NCBI GenBank assembly: GCA_051011595.1
Contig: JBPCTQ010000221.1
Location: 1 to 36,738, forward strand
Source: JAOUEE01 sp051011595
GTDB taxonomy: Bacteria > Actinomycetota > Acidimicrobiia > Acidimicrobiales > SHLQ01
DNA length: 36,738 nt
Direction of reading: 5' to 3'
Part shown: piece by piece, positions 7,735 to 16,194 of the stretch
How the letters are laid out: each line of letters opens with the position of its first letter
Numbering within the stretch: the first letter of the stretch is position 1
Program-made: the position numbers and the translations under genes
The notes under the pieces: model-generated
Seen by the model: only the letters and a program-made list of their open reading frames with translations
Databases searched by the model: none
What the model was told of the DNA's origin: nothing

Positions 7735-7740
7735 AGTATA
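7735..7740 (-). promoter_or_regulatory. -10 box of the ilvBNC promoter
   Basis: TATACT (minus strand, 7740 to 7735) matches the -10 consensus at five of six positions. Transcription would begin at or 1-3 bases before the leader-peptide ATG. No clear -35 is seen 16-18 bases upstream. The box lies only 5 bases from the divergent start at 7746, so the -35 region lies inside that gene. Confidence 0.65.
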
Positions 7741-7745
7741 GCGGG

Positions 7746-8324
7746 ATGACGGGACCTCGCCGCGGCGTGTATCCGGGCTCGTTCGATCCACCCACCGTGG
7801 CCCACCTGGCCATCGCCCGTCGAGCGCTCGAAGTTCACACTCTCGAACGGGTCGTGCTGGCCGTGTCCGAGGTGGCCCTCGACAAGGGACAACCATCGCG
7901 TCCCCGTTTCGAAGACCGGCTGCGGGTGTTGCGCGCCGAGGTCGAAACACACGGGTGGCTGGAGGTGATCGTCACCACCCACCAGTTGGTCGCCGACATC
8001 GCAGCCGGGTACGACGTGGTGATCATGGGCGCCGACAAGTGGGAACAGATCCACGACCCCCGCTACTACGCGGACACGGCGTCGATGACCCGTGCCCTGG
8101 CGTCGCTGCCGCCACCGGCCATTGCTCCCCGAGCCGGCATCAGCGTGCCCGCTGGCTTCCTGCTCGACGTACCCGCGGCGGTGTCCCATGTGTCGTCGAC
8201 GAGCGCCCGGGCCGGTGCCCTCGACTCCATGTCGGCCGCAGCCCGCCGATTCAATCGTCTCACTGGCGCCTGGACCGATGCGGCCCGCTATGACCAGTGG
8301 GTCGACGACCAGACCAGCCGGTGA
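7746..8324 (+). CDS. NadD/CoaD-like nucleotidyltransferase
   Basis: Nucleotidylyltransferase-superfamily protein of 192 residues. VYPGSFDPPTVAHL (8-21) is the N-terminal nucleotide-binding loop, but the (H/T)xGH signature reads TVAH, with Ala in place of Gly. VVIMGADKWEQIHDPRYY (91-108) resembles the NadD segment IGAD followed by the substrate loop, and SSTSAR (150-155) matches the C-terminal ISSTxxR motif. Members adenylate NaMN (NadD) or phosphopantetheine (CoaD). The GSFDP start looks like CoaD, the GAD segment like NadD, so I do not assign a symbol. It is divergent from ilvBNC with 20 bases between its ATG and the leader-peptide ATG, and convergent with the next lipoprotein gene. Confidence 0.75.
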   Translation: MTGPRRGVYPGSFDPPTVAHLAIARRALEVHTLERVVLAVSEVALDKGQPSRPRFEDRLRVLRAEVETHGWLEVIVTTHQLVADIAAGYDVVIMGADKWEQIHDPRYYADTASMTRALASLPPPAIAPRAGISVPAGFLLDVPAAVSHVSSTSARAGALDSMSAAARRFNRLTGAWTDAARYDQWVDDQTSR

Positions 8325-8339
8325 TCGGGTTCGGAACGC

Positions 8340-9536
8340 TCAGCCCGGCAGCGACTCGAGCGAGGCCAGGAACGCGTCGGTCATGTCCACGGCTCCGAAC
8401 GGCACCACCACGTCGATGTCGGCGTCGCCGTGGTCGAACAGCTCCAGCCGCATCGACATCCGGTAGTCGAGATCGTTGGGGATCTCGTCACCACCAGCAC
8501 CGAGACCGTCGAAGAGCTCCTCGTCCATGAAGATCTCGATGGCATGGACCCGGCCGTCGTCGGCCACCAGCACGTCGAAGTCATAGGACAGGTCGGCGAA
8601 CAGGTCGTCGAGTCCGGGCCCGACCAGCTCGTCGATGTCGCCACCCTGCAGGGCCATGATCTCGTCCATCGATACCGACACGCGGTATCGCTCGACGTCC
8701 ACTCCCCTGCTCTGATCGGAGCCGATCAGCTCGGCTTCTCCGATGGCATCGAGCAGCGCCATGAAGTCGTCGGCCGCAGCCGTCGACGACAGGCCGGCCA
8801 AGTCGGCGAAGTCTCCGAACGCATCCGCGGAGGTCACCTCATCGAGCGAGATCGAGATCCATCCGTCGGCGGCCTGGGTCATCCAGTCCTCGACGGGAGC
8901 CCCCACATCGCCGGCCCCGGCCATGTCGAAGAACGGCGCATGGATGTACATGGCGTCGTCGCTGGCCACCATGTCCATCCGCATGTCGGCCGGATCGAAG
9001 CCGAGATCGCCCAGGTCGGCCTCGGCACCGAACGACGATGCCAGGGCATCGGTCAGGTCACCGAACAAGACGCCGAGGTCCATCTGCATCGACGACTCGG
9101 TGCCGTCGAAGGCCATGGTGGCGAGCGGATCGGAGTCCGATCCCATGTCGAAGGAGAACCCCTCCACCCCCATCGACATGCTCATGAACATCTCACCGCG
9201 GTAGCTCTCGTCTCGGGTGGAGGCCGCCGCCAGCTCCAGGCGGGCCGCGTCAGAATCGAGGCCACCGTCGGCGTCTTCGTCCTGCTCTGGCGTTTCCTCG
9301 TCAGGTGTGTCCGCTTCGGGGTCTTCGTCGGCCTCCGAAGGCGGGGTCTCGTCCGGGTCGGTTTGGGGCTCGGAATCGGTGTCGTCGGACGTCTCGGGAT
9401 CCTCGGCAGCCGTCGAGTCGTCGTTGGTCTGGCGACCATCGTCGGCGGACACGTCCTGGACCGAGCTCGAGCCACAGGCCGAGGCCACCAGGGCCAGCAG
9501 GAGGAGAAGGGGAAGAACCACACGGGTGAGACGCAT
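8340..9536 (-). CDS. Acidic cell-envelope lipoprotein, possibly LppX/LprG-like
   Basis: A 398-residue exported lipoprotein. The signal peptide carries LLLLLALVASAC with lipobox ASAC, modification at Cys21. Residues of about 25-100 are a low-complexity Asp/Glu/Thr/Pro linker. The rest contains Met-rich strands (FMSMSMGVEGFSFDMG, MRMDMVASDDAMYI) and ADGWISISLDEV, with a second half ending RYRVSVSMDEIM and VVVPFGAVDMTD. The pattern of antiparallel strands after a lipobox recalls actinobacterial LppX/LprG-type (LolA-like fold) lipoproteins, but that is only a resemblance. It lies 64 bases downstream of ilvD and may be read through from it. Confidence 0.8.
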   Translation of the reverse strand: MRLTRVVLPLLLLLALVASACGSSSVQDVSADDGRQTNDDSTAAEDPETSDDTDSEPQTDPDETPPSEADEDPEADTPDEETPEQDEDADGGLDSDAARLELAAASTRDESYRGEMFMSMSMGVEGFSFDMGSDSDPLATMAFDGTESSMQMDLGVLFGDLTDALASSFGAEADLGDLGFDPADMRMDMVASDDAMYIHAPFFDMAGAGDVGAPVEDWMTQAADGWISISLDEVTSADAFGDFADLAGLSSTAAADDFMALLDAIGEAELIGSDQSRGVDVERYRVSVSMDEIMALQGGDIDELVGPGLDDLFADLSYDFDVLVADDGRVHAIEIFMDEELFDGLGAGGDEIPNDLDYRMSMRLELFDHGDADIDVVVPFGAVDMTDAFLASLESLPG

Positions 9537-9600
9537 GGCGGTTCTATCGGCGCGTTCCGGGGGCGAACTGATGCTTTTGTCTCGGGGCGGACCCGCGGGA

Positions 9601-11280
9601 TCAGGCCAGGGTGATGGCCCCTTTTTCGGCTCCCTGGGCCAAGGTGGCGTACTTGGCGAGGAATCCCGAGGTGTAGCGGGGTTCGGGGGTCTTCAGATCG
9701 GCCTGGCGCTCGGCCAGCGTGGCCTCGTCGACGAGCAGATCGATGGTGTGTTCCTGCACGTCGATACGAATGCGGTCGCCTTCGGCCACCAACGCGATGG
9801 GACCGCCGTCGACGGCTTCGGGCGCCACATGCCCGATACAGAACCCGTGGGTACCACCGGAGAAACGACCGTCGGTGATGAGGGCGGCGTCTCCGCCGCG
9901 GCCGGCGCCCTTCATGGCACCGGTGATGGCCAACATCTCGCGCATGCCGGGCCCACCCTTGGGCCCTTCGTACCGAATCACGACCACATCGCCGGCGTTG
10001 ATCCCGCCACCGAGCACGGCGTCCATGGCCGCATCCTCGCCGTCGAAAACCCGAGCCGGACCCTCGAAGTGGTCGAAGTCGATGCCGGCCACTTTCACCA
10101 CCGAACCCCGCGGGGCCAGCGAGCCGGTGAGAATGGCCAGGCCTCCGATGTCGTGGATGGGATCGTCGAAACGGTGGATGACGTCGCCGTCGGGACCGGG
10201 CGGATCGACCATCTCGAGGTTCTCGGCCATGGTCTTGCCGGTGACGGTGATCTCGTCGCCGTGCAGCAGACCCTCCTCGAGCAGCGTGCGCAGCACCACG
10301 GGAACACCACCGATGCGGTCGATGTCGACCATGTGGTACTTGCCGTGCGGTTTGTTGTCGGCCAGGTGCGGCACACGAGCCGCCACCTTGTTGAAGTCGT
10401 CGAGCTCGAGCTCGACGCCGGCCTCGTGGGCAATGGCGAGCAGGTGCAGCACGGCGTTGGTGGAGCCGCCCAGGGCCATGGTGACGGCGATGGCGTTCTC
10501 GAAGGCGGCTTTGGTGAGGATCTGGCGGGCCCGGATGTTGGCCCGCAGCAGACCCATGACTGCAGTGCCGGACGCGAAGGCGTATTGCTCGCGTCGCTCG
10601 TCGATGGCGGCGGCTGACGCCGATCCGGGCAATGACATGCCGAGCGCCTCGCCGATCGACGCCATGGTGTTGGCGGTGAACATGCCGGCGCAGGCCCCCT
10701 CGGTGGGACAGGCCTTGCGTTCGATGGCATCGAGCTCGGCGTCGTCGATGTCGCCCACCGCGTGGGCGCCGACGGCCTCGAACACCGACACGATGTCGAG
10801 AGCCTGGCCATTGTGCTCGCCGGGCATGATCGAGCCGCCGTAGACGAAGACCGACGGCAGATTGAGGCGGGCAGCCGCCATCAGCATCCCGGGCAACGAC
10901 TTGTCGCACCCAGCGAAGCTGACGAAGGCATCGAGTCGCTCGGCGTGCATCACACACTCAACCGAATCGGCGATGAGCTCGCGACTGACCAGCGAGCCCC
11001 GCATACCTTCGTGGCCCATCGAGATGCCGTCGCTGACGGCGATGGTGTTGAACTCGATAGGGAATCCGCCGGCATCGCTCACCCCGGCCTTGGCCCGCTG
11101 GGCCAGTCGGCTGAGGGGCATGTTGCACGGGGTCACTTCGTTCCACGACGACGCCACCCCGACCTGGGCCTTCCCGAAGTCGTCGTCGGACATACCCACC
11201 GCCCGCAGCATCGCCCGAGCGGGCGCACGGCTCGGTCCGTCGGTGACATCGTGGGAGCGGGGACGATTCTCTTCGGCCAT
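9601..11280 (-). CDS. ilvD: Dihydroxy-acid dehydratase
   Basis: Dehydrates 2,3-dihydroxy-isovalerate/3-methylvalerate to the 2-keto acids, third step of valine/isoleucine synthesis; needs an Fe-S cluster and Mg2+. It has 559 residues. The three cluster cysteines expected in IlvD/Edd family members are Cys52 (TPCNMPL), Cys125 (AGCDKSLPG) and Cys197 (GACAGMFTANTM). GGSTNAVLHL and DGRFSGGTHGFCIGH are also family hallmarks. ATG 11280 is chosen because MAEENRPRSHD begins here and TAGGAT lies 7 bases upstream; the frame is open to 11346 but that stretch holds the promoter. It is not in the ilvBNC operon. Confidence 0.97.
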   Translation of the reverse strand: MAEENRPRSHDVTDGPSRAPARAMLRAVGMSDDDFGKAQVGVASSWNEVTPCNMPLSRLAQRAKAGVSDAGGFPIEFNTIAVSDGISMGHEGMRGSLVSRELIADSVECVMHAERLDAFVSFAGCDKSLPGMLMAAARLNLPSVFVYGGSIMPGEHNGQALDIVSVFEAVGAHAVGDIDDAELDAIERKACPTEGACAGMFTANTMASIGEALGMSLPGSASAAAIDERREQYAFASGTAVMGLLRANIRARQILTKAAFENAIAVTMALGGSTNAVLHLLAIAHEAGVELELDDFNKVAARVPHLADNKPHGKYHMVDIDRIGGVPVVLRTLLEEGLLHGDEITVTGKTMAENLEMVDPPGPDGDVIHRFDDPIHDIGGLAILTGSLAPRGSVVKVAGIDFDHFEGPARVFDGEDAAMDAVLGGGINAGDVVVIRYEGPKGGPGMREMLAITGAMKGAGRGGDAALITDGRFSGGTHGFCIGHVAPEAVDGGPIALVAEGDRIRIDVQEHTIDLLVDEATLAERQADLKTPEPRYTSGFLAKYATLAQGAEKGAITLA

Positions 11281-11287
11281 GCCTGCG

Positions 11288-11293
11288 ATCCTA
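11288..11293 (-). promoter_or_regulatory. -10 box giving a leaderless ilvD transcript
   Basis: TAGGAT on the minus strand, 7 bases before the ilvD ATG. Transcription would begin at or beside the start codon. No convincing -35. Confidence 0.5.
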
Positions 11294-11340
11294 ACGGTCC
11301 CCTCGGGTCTCGCTGCCACCGCAATCGACCGACCGGGCCC

Positions 11341-11346
11341 TACCAT
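11341..11346 (+). promoter_or_regulatory. -10 box for the sulfatase-like gene
   Basis: TACCAT, 8 bases before ATG 11355, with no Shine-Dalgarno between them. It suggests a leaderless transcript divergent from ilvD. Confidence 0.45.
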
Positions 11347-11354
11347 CGGCGCCG

Positions 11355-13427
11355 ATGAACCCTGCGGTGAAACGACGAGGTGGCCGCTTCGCCGAGCTGC
11401 TGGCCTTGTGCGGGCTCACCGTGGCTCAGCCCATCTTGTCGACGTTCGGCGACAACGCCACCGATCTGGTGTTTCGCCGGACCTCGGCCGCCGACCTCGT
11501 CATCTTCACGGTGCTGGTGGTGGCCGTGCCACCGTTGGTGCTGTGGGTGGCCGGCACCGTCGTCGACCTCATCGACGAGCACTGGGGCACGGTGGTGCAC
11601 CACTGTCTGGTCGGGCTGCTGCTCGGCTTGTTCGTTCTGGAGCTGGTGAAGGAATTCACCGACATCACGGGAGTGCCACTCATCGTCATCGGCGCGGTGG
11701 CCGCAGCCGCCGGCGTGGTCCTCCGGGCCCGGTTCGCCGATATGGGAACGGCGCTGCGGCTCCTCGCCATCGCCCCGGTGTTGTTCGGGATCAACTTCTT
11801 GTTCTTCTCGCCGGCGTCGGGAATCGTCACGGCCGACGGCACCGCCGAGGCCGCACAGCTCGACATGGAGACACCCACCGACATCGTGCTGCTGGTGTTC
11901 GACGAGCTGCCCACCAAGTCGCTGCTCGACGACAACAACAACGTCGATGCCGAGCTCTGGCCGGCCTTCGCGGAGTTGGCCGACCAGTCGACCTGGTACC
12001 GCAACGCCACCTCCGTCTCCCCCACCACCCCGACAGCGGTGCCGGCGCTGCTCAGCGGGTTCTTACCCACCGATCCCGAGGCCGAGCCGCTGCTCGACGA
12101 CCATCCTCAGAACGTGTTCACCCTGTTCGCGGGAACCCACGACATCCATGCCCACGAGTCGGTCACCCAGCTGTGCCCGGTCACCGTCTGCGTCGACGCA
12201 GAGCGGCTGGGTGGCACCGTCGGCTCACTGCTCGATGACGCCGTCGATGTCTGGTGGCGGTTTGCGTCGCCCGATCGGCCCGAGGAGGAGGTCATCGATT
12301 TCAAACCTCGCCAGAGTGACCCCACCGCCGACGACAAGATCAACGCCTGGCTCGACGGGATCGAGGTCGACGACCCCGACACACCCCAGCTGGCCATGCT
12401 GCATGCGCTGTGGCCGCATCAACCCTGGTGGCGAACCCCCGACGGGCGCCGCTTCGACGCCCCGATCGTGGCCGAAGGCCTGGGCAGTGAGTACTCCTGG
12501 GCCGACGACACCGCACCGCTCGCCGGCCAGCAACGACACCTGATGCAGCTGCAGTACACCGACCGGCAGCTGGCCAACATCATGTCCACCCTGCAGGCCC
12601 GCGACCGGTGGGACGACGCGCTGGTCATCGTCACCGCCGACCATGGGGTGTCGTTCGGCATCGACGACCCCATTCGCGGCCTCGGCGTGGCCAACGACCC
12701 CGCAGTGGCGTGGATCCCGATGTTCGTGAAGGAACCCGGTCAAACCGCGGCCGCCGTCGACGAACGCCCCACATCGACGCTCGACGTGGTTCCCACGATG
12801 GTCGATGGCGTGGGAGCCGACGCACCATGGGACTTCGACGGCATTCCCGTGAGCATCGAGCGCACCGAGACCGATCGACCCTTCGCCGACTGGGGCCTCA
12901 ACACCCGTGAACCCGACGAAGGCGAGCTGTTCGCCACCATCGACGGGGTGGCCGGATACGAGGCCCTACTGGCCGCCGACCCCGTTGTAGATGCCGGCGA
13001 GGATCCGGCCCTTCGGCTCTACCGGTGGGGCACGTACGGCGGCCTGGTGGGACAGCCGGTCGACGAGTTCACCATCGGCGAAGGATCCGGGTTCACCATC
13101 GCCGTCGAGAAGGCCGACGAGCTGGCGGCCTACGACCCCGACGAGGATCGGCTACCGGCCTACGTGAGCGGTTTCGTCGCGCCCCAGGAACCCACTCCGT
13201 TCGCCATCGCCCTCAACGGCACCATCGCCATGTGGGGTCAGTCCAAACAAAAGGACGACACCCACCGCATCTGGGCGACGGTTCTCCCCGCCACGATCCA
13301 GCCCGGCTTCAACGATCTCCAGGTCTTCGAGATCGTGACCACATCGTGTCCCGCCGACAACCCGAGTGAGGATTGTGTGGAGTTGCGGCCCGTGGCCCTC
13401 ACCGCGGCCCCCGATGAGGAAGAATGA
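11355..13427 (+). CDS. Membrane-anchored sulfatase / alkaline-phosphatase superfamily protein
   Basis: A 690-residue protein with about four N-terminal hydrophobic segments (roughly 15-165) followed by an exported hydrolase domain. TDIVLLVFDELPTKSLL supplies the first metal ligand (Asp), the Thr-rich SVSPTTPTAVPALLSG holds the likely nucleophile Thr at the position of formylglycine or phospho-Thr, and IVTADHGVSFG the later Asp/His ligands. There is no CxPxR sulfatase maturation motif, so a phospho- or phosphoglycerol-type hydrolase or transferase is more likely than a true sulfatase. The last 200 residues form an extra C-terminal region without a motif I know. It precedes the ABC exporter genes by 18 bases, which suggests co-transcription and a cell-envelope role. 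Confidence 0.85.
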   Translation: MNPAVKRRGGRFAELLALCGLTVAQPILSTFGDNATDLVFRRTSAADLVIFTVLVVAVPPLVLWVAGTVVDLIDEHWGTVVHHCLVGLLLGLFVLELVKEFTDITGVPLIVIGAVAAAAGVVLRARFADMGTALRLLAIAPVLFGINFLFFSPASGIVTADGTAEAAQLDMETPTDIVLLVFDELPTKSLLDDNNNVDAELWPAFAELADQSTWYRNATSVSPTTPTAVPALLSGFLPTDPEAEPLLDDHPQNVFTLFAGTHDIHAHESVTQLCPVTVCVDAERLGGTVGSLLDDAVDVWWRFASPDRPEEEVIDFKPRQSDPTADDKINAWLDGIEVDDPDTPQLAMLHALWPHQPWWRTPDGRRFDAPIVAEGLGSEYSWADDTAPLAGQQRHLMQLQYTDRQLANIMSTLQARDRWDDALVIVTADHGVSFGIDDPIRGLGVANDPAVAWIPMFVKEPGQTAAAVDERPTSTLDVVPTMVDGVGADAPWDFDGIPVSIERTETDRPFADWGLNTREPDEGELFATIDGVAGYEALLAADPVVDAGEDPALRLYRWGTYGGLVGQPVDEFTIGEGSGFTIAVEKADELAAYDPDEDRLPAYVSGFVAPQEPTPFAIALNGTIAMWGQSKQKDDTHRIWATVLPATIQPGFNDLQVFEIVTTSCPADNPSEDCVELRPVALTAAPDEEE

Positions 13428-13445
13428 GCCTCGTATGAGGCGTGG

Positions 13446-14378
13446 ATGAGCATCATCAGCGGGCAGGGTGTCACCAAGGCGTGGGGCCTCACGCCCGTGC
13501 TGTCGGGTCTCGACTTCACCGTCGAGGAAGGGGTCACCGGCCTGCTGGGCAGCAACGGCGCCGGCAAGACCACGCTCATGGGCATGATCCTCGGCCTGCA
13601 CCCGCCCGACGCCGGCACTCTCGACGTGTTGGGCTTGTCCCCCGCCGACGCGGGGCCCGAGGTGCGGGCTCGCATCGGCTATTCACCCGAGCACCACACC
13701 CTGCCGGCCGACGTCGGCGCCCACGACCTGGTCCGCCACGTGGCCGAGATCCACGGGCTGCCGCGGCGGGCCGCCACCAACCGGGCCAGCGACGCCCTGT
13801 GGCAGGTGGGCCTCGGCGAGGAGCGCTACCGGCCGATCGGCACCATGTCCACCGGCCAGCGCCAGCGAGTGAAGCTGGCCCAGGCCATCGCCCACGACCC
13901 CCTCTTGGTGCTGGCCGACGAGCCCACCGATGGGCTCGACCCGGTACAACGCGACGCCATGCTCGAACTGATCCGACGGGTCAGCAACGAGTACGGCATC
14001 TCGGTGCTGTTGTCGTCACACCTGCTCGAGGAAGTCGAGCGCACGTGCGACTCGGCGGTCATTCTCGGCGAGGGACGGGTGATGGCATCGGGTCGCCTCG
14101 ACGACCTCCAGGCCGGCGGGGCCGGCATCGAGGTGGTGGTCGACGAGGGGGCCGACTCCCTCGCCGAACGCCTGGGCCGCTTCGACACCGTCGTCGACGG
14201 CAGCCGACTGCGGGTCACCGCCCGCGACGACACCGACGACGACACCATGCTCGACGCAGTGCGCGATGCCGTGGCCGAGCTGCAACTGCCGTTGCGGCGG
14301 CTCCAGGCCAACCGCATCTCGTTGGAGGAAGTGTTCCTCGACAAGAGCGGCGCCGACTCCGGACCGAGCTCGCCATGA
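13446..14378 (+). CDS. ABC transporter ATP-binding protein (first of two)
   Basis: A 310-residue nucleotide-binding protein of the ABC-2 exporter type. Walker A GSNGAGKT (35-42), signature STGQR (135-139), Walker B LLVLADEP (153-160) and the switch His in SSHLLEEVE are intact. The C-terminal 90 residues after the switch are the extra domain seen in CcmA/DrrA-like exporters. Its stop overlaps the ATG of the next gene (ATGA), so ATPase and permease are translationally coupled. Confidence 0.93.
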   Translation: MSIISGQGVTKAWGLTPVLSGLDFTVEEGVTGLLGSNGAGKTTLMGMILGLHPPDAGTLDVLGLSPADAGPEVRARIGYSPEHHTLPADVGAHDLVRHVAEIHGLPRRAATNRASDALWQVGLGEERYRPIGTMSTGQRQRVKLAQAIAHDPLLVLADEPTDGLDPVQRDAMLELIRRVSNEYGISVLLSSHLLEEVERTCDSAVILGEGRVMASGRLDDLQAGGAGIEVVVDEGADSLAERLGRFDTVVDGSRLRVTARDDTDDDTMLDAVRDAVAELQLPLRRLQANRISLEEVFLDKSGADSGPSSP

Positions 14379-15250
14379 GCGACAACGCCCAGATCTACGA
14401 CACCGGCTACCGGGCCTACGAGGGCGACCGGGGTGGCATGGGTCATGCGGTGTGGAGCACCACCCGGCATGGCATCGAACGCAGCCTGGGTATCCGCCGC
14501 ACCATCTGGCAGAAGATCCTACCCGTCCTGGTGATCATCATCGCCTTCCTGCCGGCCATCGTGTTCGTCGGGATGGCGGCCTTCCTGGGCGACACCGTGA
14601 TCACCGATGAACTGTTGCCCGACTACTTCGAGTACTACGGCTTCACCGGATTCGCCATCTTCTTGTTCGCCGCGTTCGTTGCCCCGGAGGTGTTGTGCAC
14701 CGACCGCCGCACTGGCATGTTGGGCCTCTACCTGGCGTCACCGCTCGATCGGTCCCGGTATGTCGTGGCCAAGATGTCGTCGGTGCTGATCGTCTTGTCG
14801 ATCGTCGCCGTGGGGCCGCTGCTGTTGATGTTCGTGGCCTACTCGATCGTGGGGGTGGGCCCGGGTGGGGTCGGAGACCACGTGGTCCTGTTCGCCCGCA
14901 TCCTGGCGAGCGGCGCCGTCGTCACCATCATGTACACCTCGCTGGCGCTGATGATCTCGTCGTTCACCGATCGGAGGGCGTTCGCCTCCGCGGCCATCGC
15001 CATCGTGCTGGTGGTGTCGAGTGTGCTGGTCAACTCGGTCATCGAGAACACCGACGTCACCGCCAACCTGGCCCTGCTCGACATCGCCACCTTGCCCTTC
15101 GGTGTGGTCATACGGATCTTCGGGGAAACGTCCGGAGACCGCTCCGACGAGGTGTCCACCACACTGGCCGTGGTGGCCTGGTTCGCGTGGTCCGCCTTGT
15201 TCACGGCTGTTCTGTTCTGGCGTTACCGCAACATCAGGGTGAGGCGATGA
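14375..15250 (+). CDS. ABC-2 type transporter permease (first of two)
   Basis: A 291-residue integral membrane protein with about six hydrophobic helices (for example KILPVLVIIIAFLPAIVFVG, FAIFLFAAFVAPEVL, VLIVLSIVAVGPLLLMFVAY). The long N-terminal cytoplasmic stretch NAQIYDTGYRAYEGDRGG is a recognisable feature of actinobacterial ABC-2 permeases paired with a CcmA-like ATPase. ATG 14375 overlaps the upstream ATPase stop; its own stop overlaps the next ATPase start at 15247. The substrate is unknown. Confidence 0.9.
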   Translation: MSDNAQIYDTGYRAYEGDRGGMGHAVWSTTRHGIERSLGIRRTIWQKILPVLVIIIAFLPAIVFVGMAAFLGDTVITDELLPDYFEYYGFTGFAIFLFAAFVAPEVLCTDRRTGMLGLYLASPLDRSRYVVAKMSSVLIVLSIVAVGPLLLMFVAYSIVGVGPGGVGDHVVLFARILASGAVVTIMYTSLALMISSFTDRRAFASAAIAIVLVVSSVLVNSVIENTDVTANLALLDIATLPFGVVIRIFGETSGDRSDEVSTTLAVVAWFAWSALFTAVLFWRYRNIRVRR

Positions 15251-16194
15251 GTACCACCCTGCCCCCTCCTCCGCCGACCCCGATGATCGACGTGGTCAAC
15301 GTGTCGAAGTGGTTCCGCGACCTCGTCGCGGTGTCGGAGGTGTCGTTTCGGGTGGGTCCTGGCGTGACCGCCCTTCTCGGCCCCAACGGTGCCGGCAAGT
15401 CCACCATCATGCGGGTGCTGTGTGGCATGACCCCGCCGTCGCAGGGCACCGTGCGCCTCCTGGGCCGCGACCCCCGTACCGATCGACAGCTGTCCCGGGA
15501 GATCGGCCTCGTACCCCAGCAGGAATCGGTCTTCGAGTCGCTCACCGGCCTCGAGTTCGTGCGGCTGGCCGCCGACCTCCACGGTGTGTCCGACTCCGAG
15601 GAGGCCAGTCGACGGGCGTTGCACACCGTCGAGCTCGATCCCGACGACCCCCGTTCGATCACCACCTACTCCAAGGGCATGCGCCAGCGAGCCAAGGTGG
15701 CCCACGCCATGGTGCACAACCCCCGCATCATCGTGCTCGACGAGCCCCTCACCGGTCTCGATCCTCGCCAGCGGTTGGCCATGGTGGAGATGTTCCACCG
15801 CCTGGGCGATCAGGGCCGCTGCATCCTGGTCTCGAGCCACGTCCTCGAAGAGGTCGAGCGGTTCGGGTCACGGGTTCTCGTGATCGCCCAGGGCCGATTG
15901 GTGGCCGAAGGAGACTTTCGAGCCATCCGCGACCTCATGGACGATCGCCCCCACCGGATACAGATCGGCACCGACCAGCCGGCCCGCCTGGGGGCGGCGC
16001 TGCTGGAGGACACGGTGATCGTGGGGGTGGCCGTCGGCGGTGATGGGCTGGTGGTCGACACCAACGACGTCGCCGGCTTCCGACGGTCGGTTGCGGTGGC
16101 CGCCCGCAACACCGGTGCCCGCCTGCGTGAGGTCCGGCCCCTCGACGACGACCTCGAGAGTGTCTTCCGGTATCTGGTCGGGGGTCCCCGATGA
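15247..16194 (+). CDS. ABC transporter ATP-binding protein (second of two)
   Basis: A 315-residue exporter ATPase after a proline-rich N-terminus. Walker A GPNGAGKS (45-52), signature YSKGMRQ (141-147, SKGMR in place of LSGGQ), Walker B IIVLDEP (161-167) and switch His in VSSHVLEEVE. A C-terminal domain of about 100 residues follows. It overlaps both neighbours by ATGA. The two ATPases are not close copies: sequence outside the motifs differs, so they probably form a heteromeric pair or two half-systems. Confidence 0.93.
   Translation: MSTTLPPPPPTPMIDVVNVSKWFRDLVAVSEVSFRVGPGVTALLGPNGAGKSTIMRVLCGMTPPSQGTVRLLGRDPRTDRQLSREIGLVPQQESVFESLTGLEFVRLAADLHGVSDSEEASRRALHTVELDPDDPRSITTYSKGMRQRAKVAHAMVHNPRIIVLDEPLTGLDPRQRLAMVEMFHRLGDQGRCILVSSHVLEEVERFGSRVLVIAQGRLVAEGDFRAIRDLMDDRPHRIQIGTDQPARLGAALLEDTVIVGVAVGGDGLVVDTNDVAGFRRSVAVAARNTGARLREVRPLDDDLESVFRYLVGGPR

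Noticed and set aside
9182..10957. A 591-codon minus-strand frame overlapping ilvD and the lipoprotein gene
   Set aside because: Arg-rich translation typical of a shifted GC-rich frame; ilvD and the lipoprotein have clear family or signal-peptide evidence in their own frames.
13428..13445. GCCTC-GTAT-GAGGC inverted repeat between the sulfatase-like gene and the ABC ATPase
   Set aside because: Only a 5-bp stem without a T-run; too weak to call a terminator or operator.
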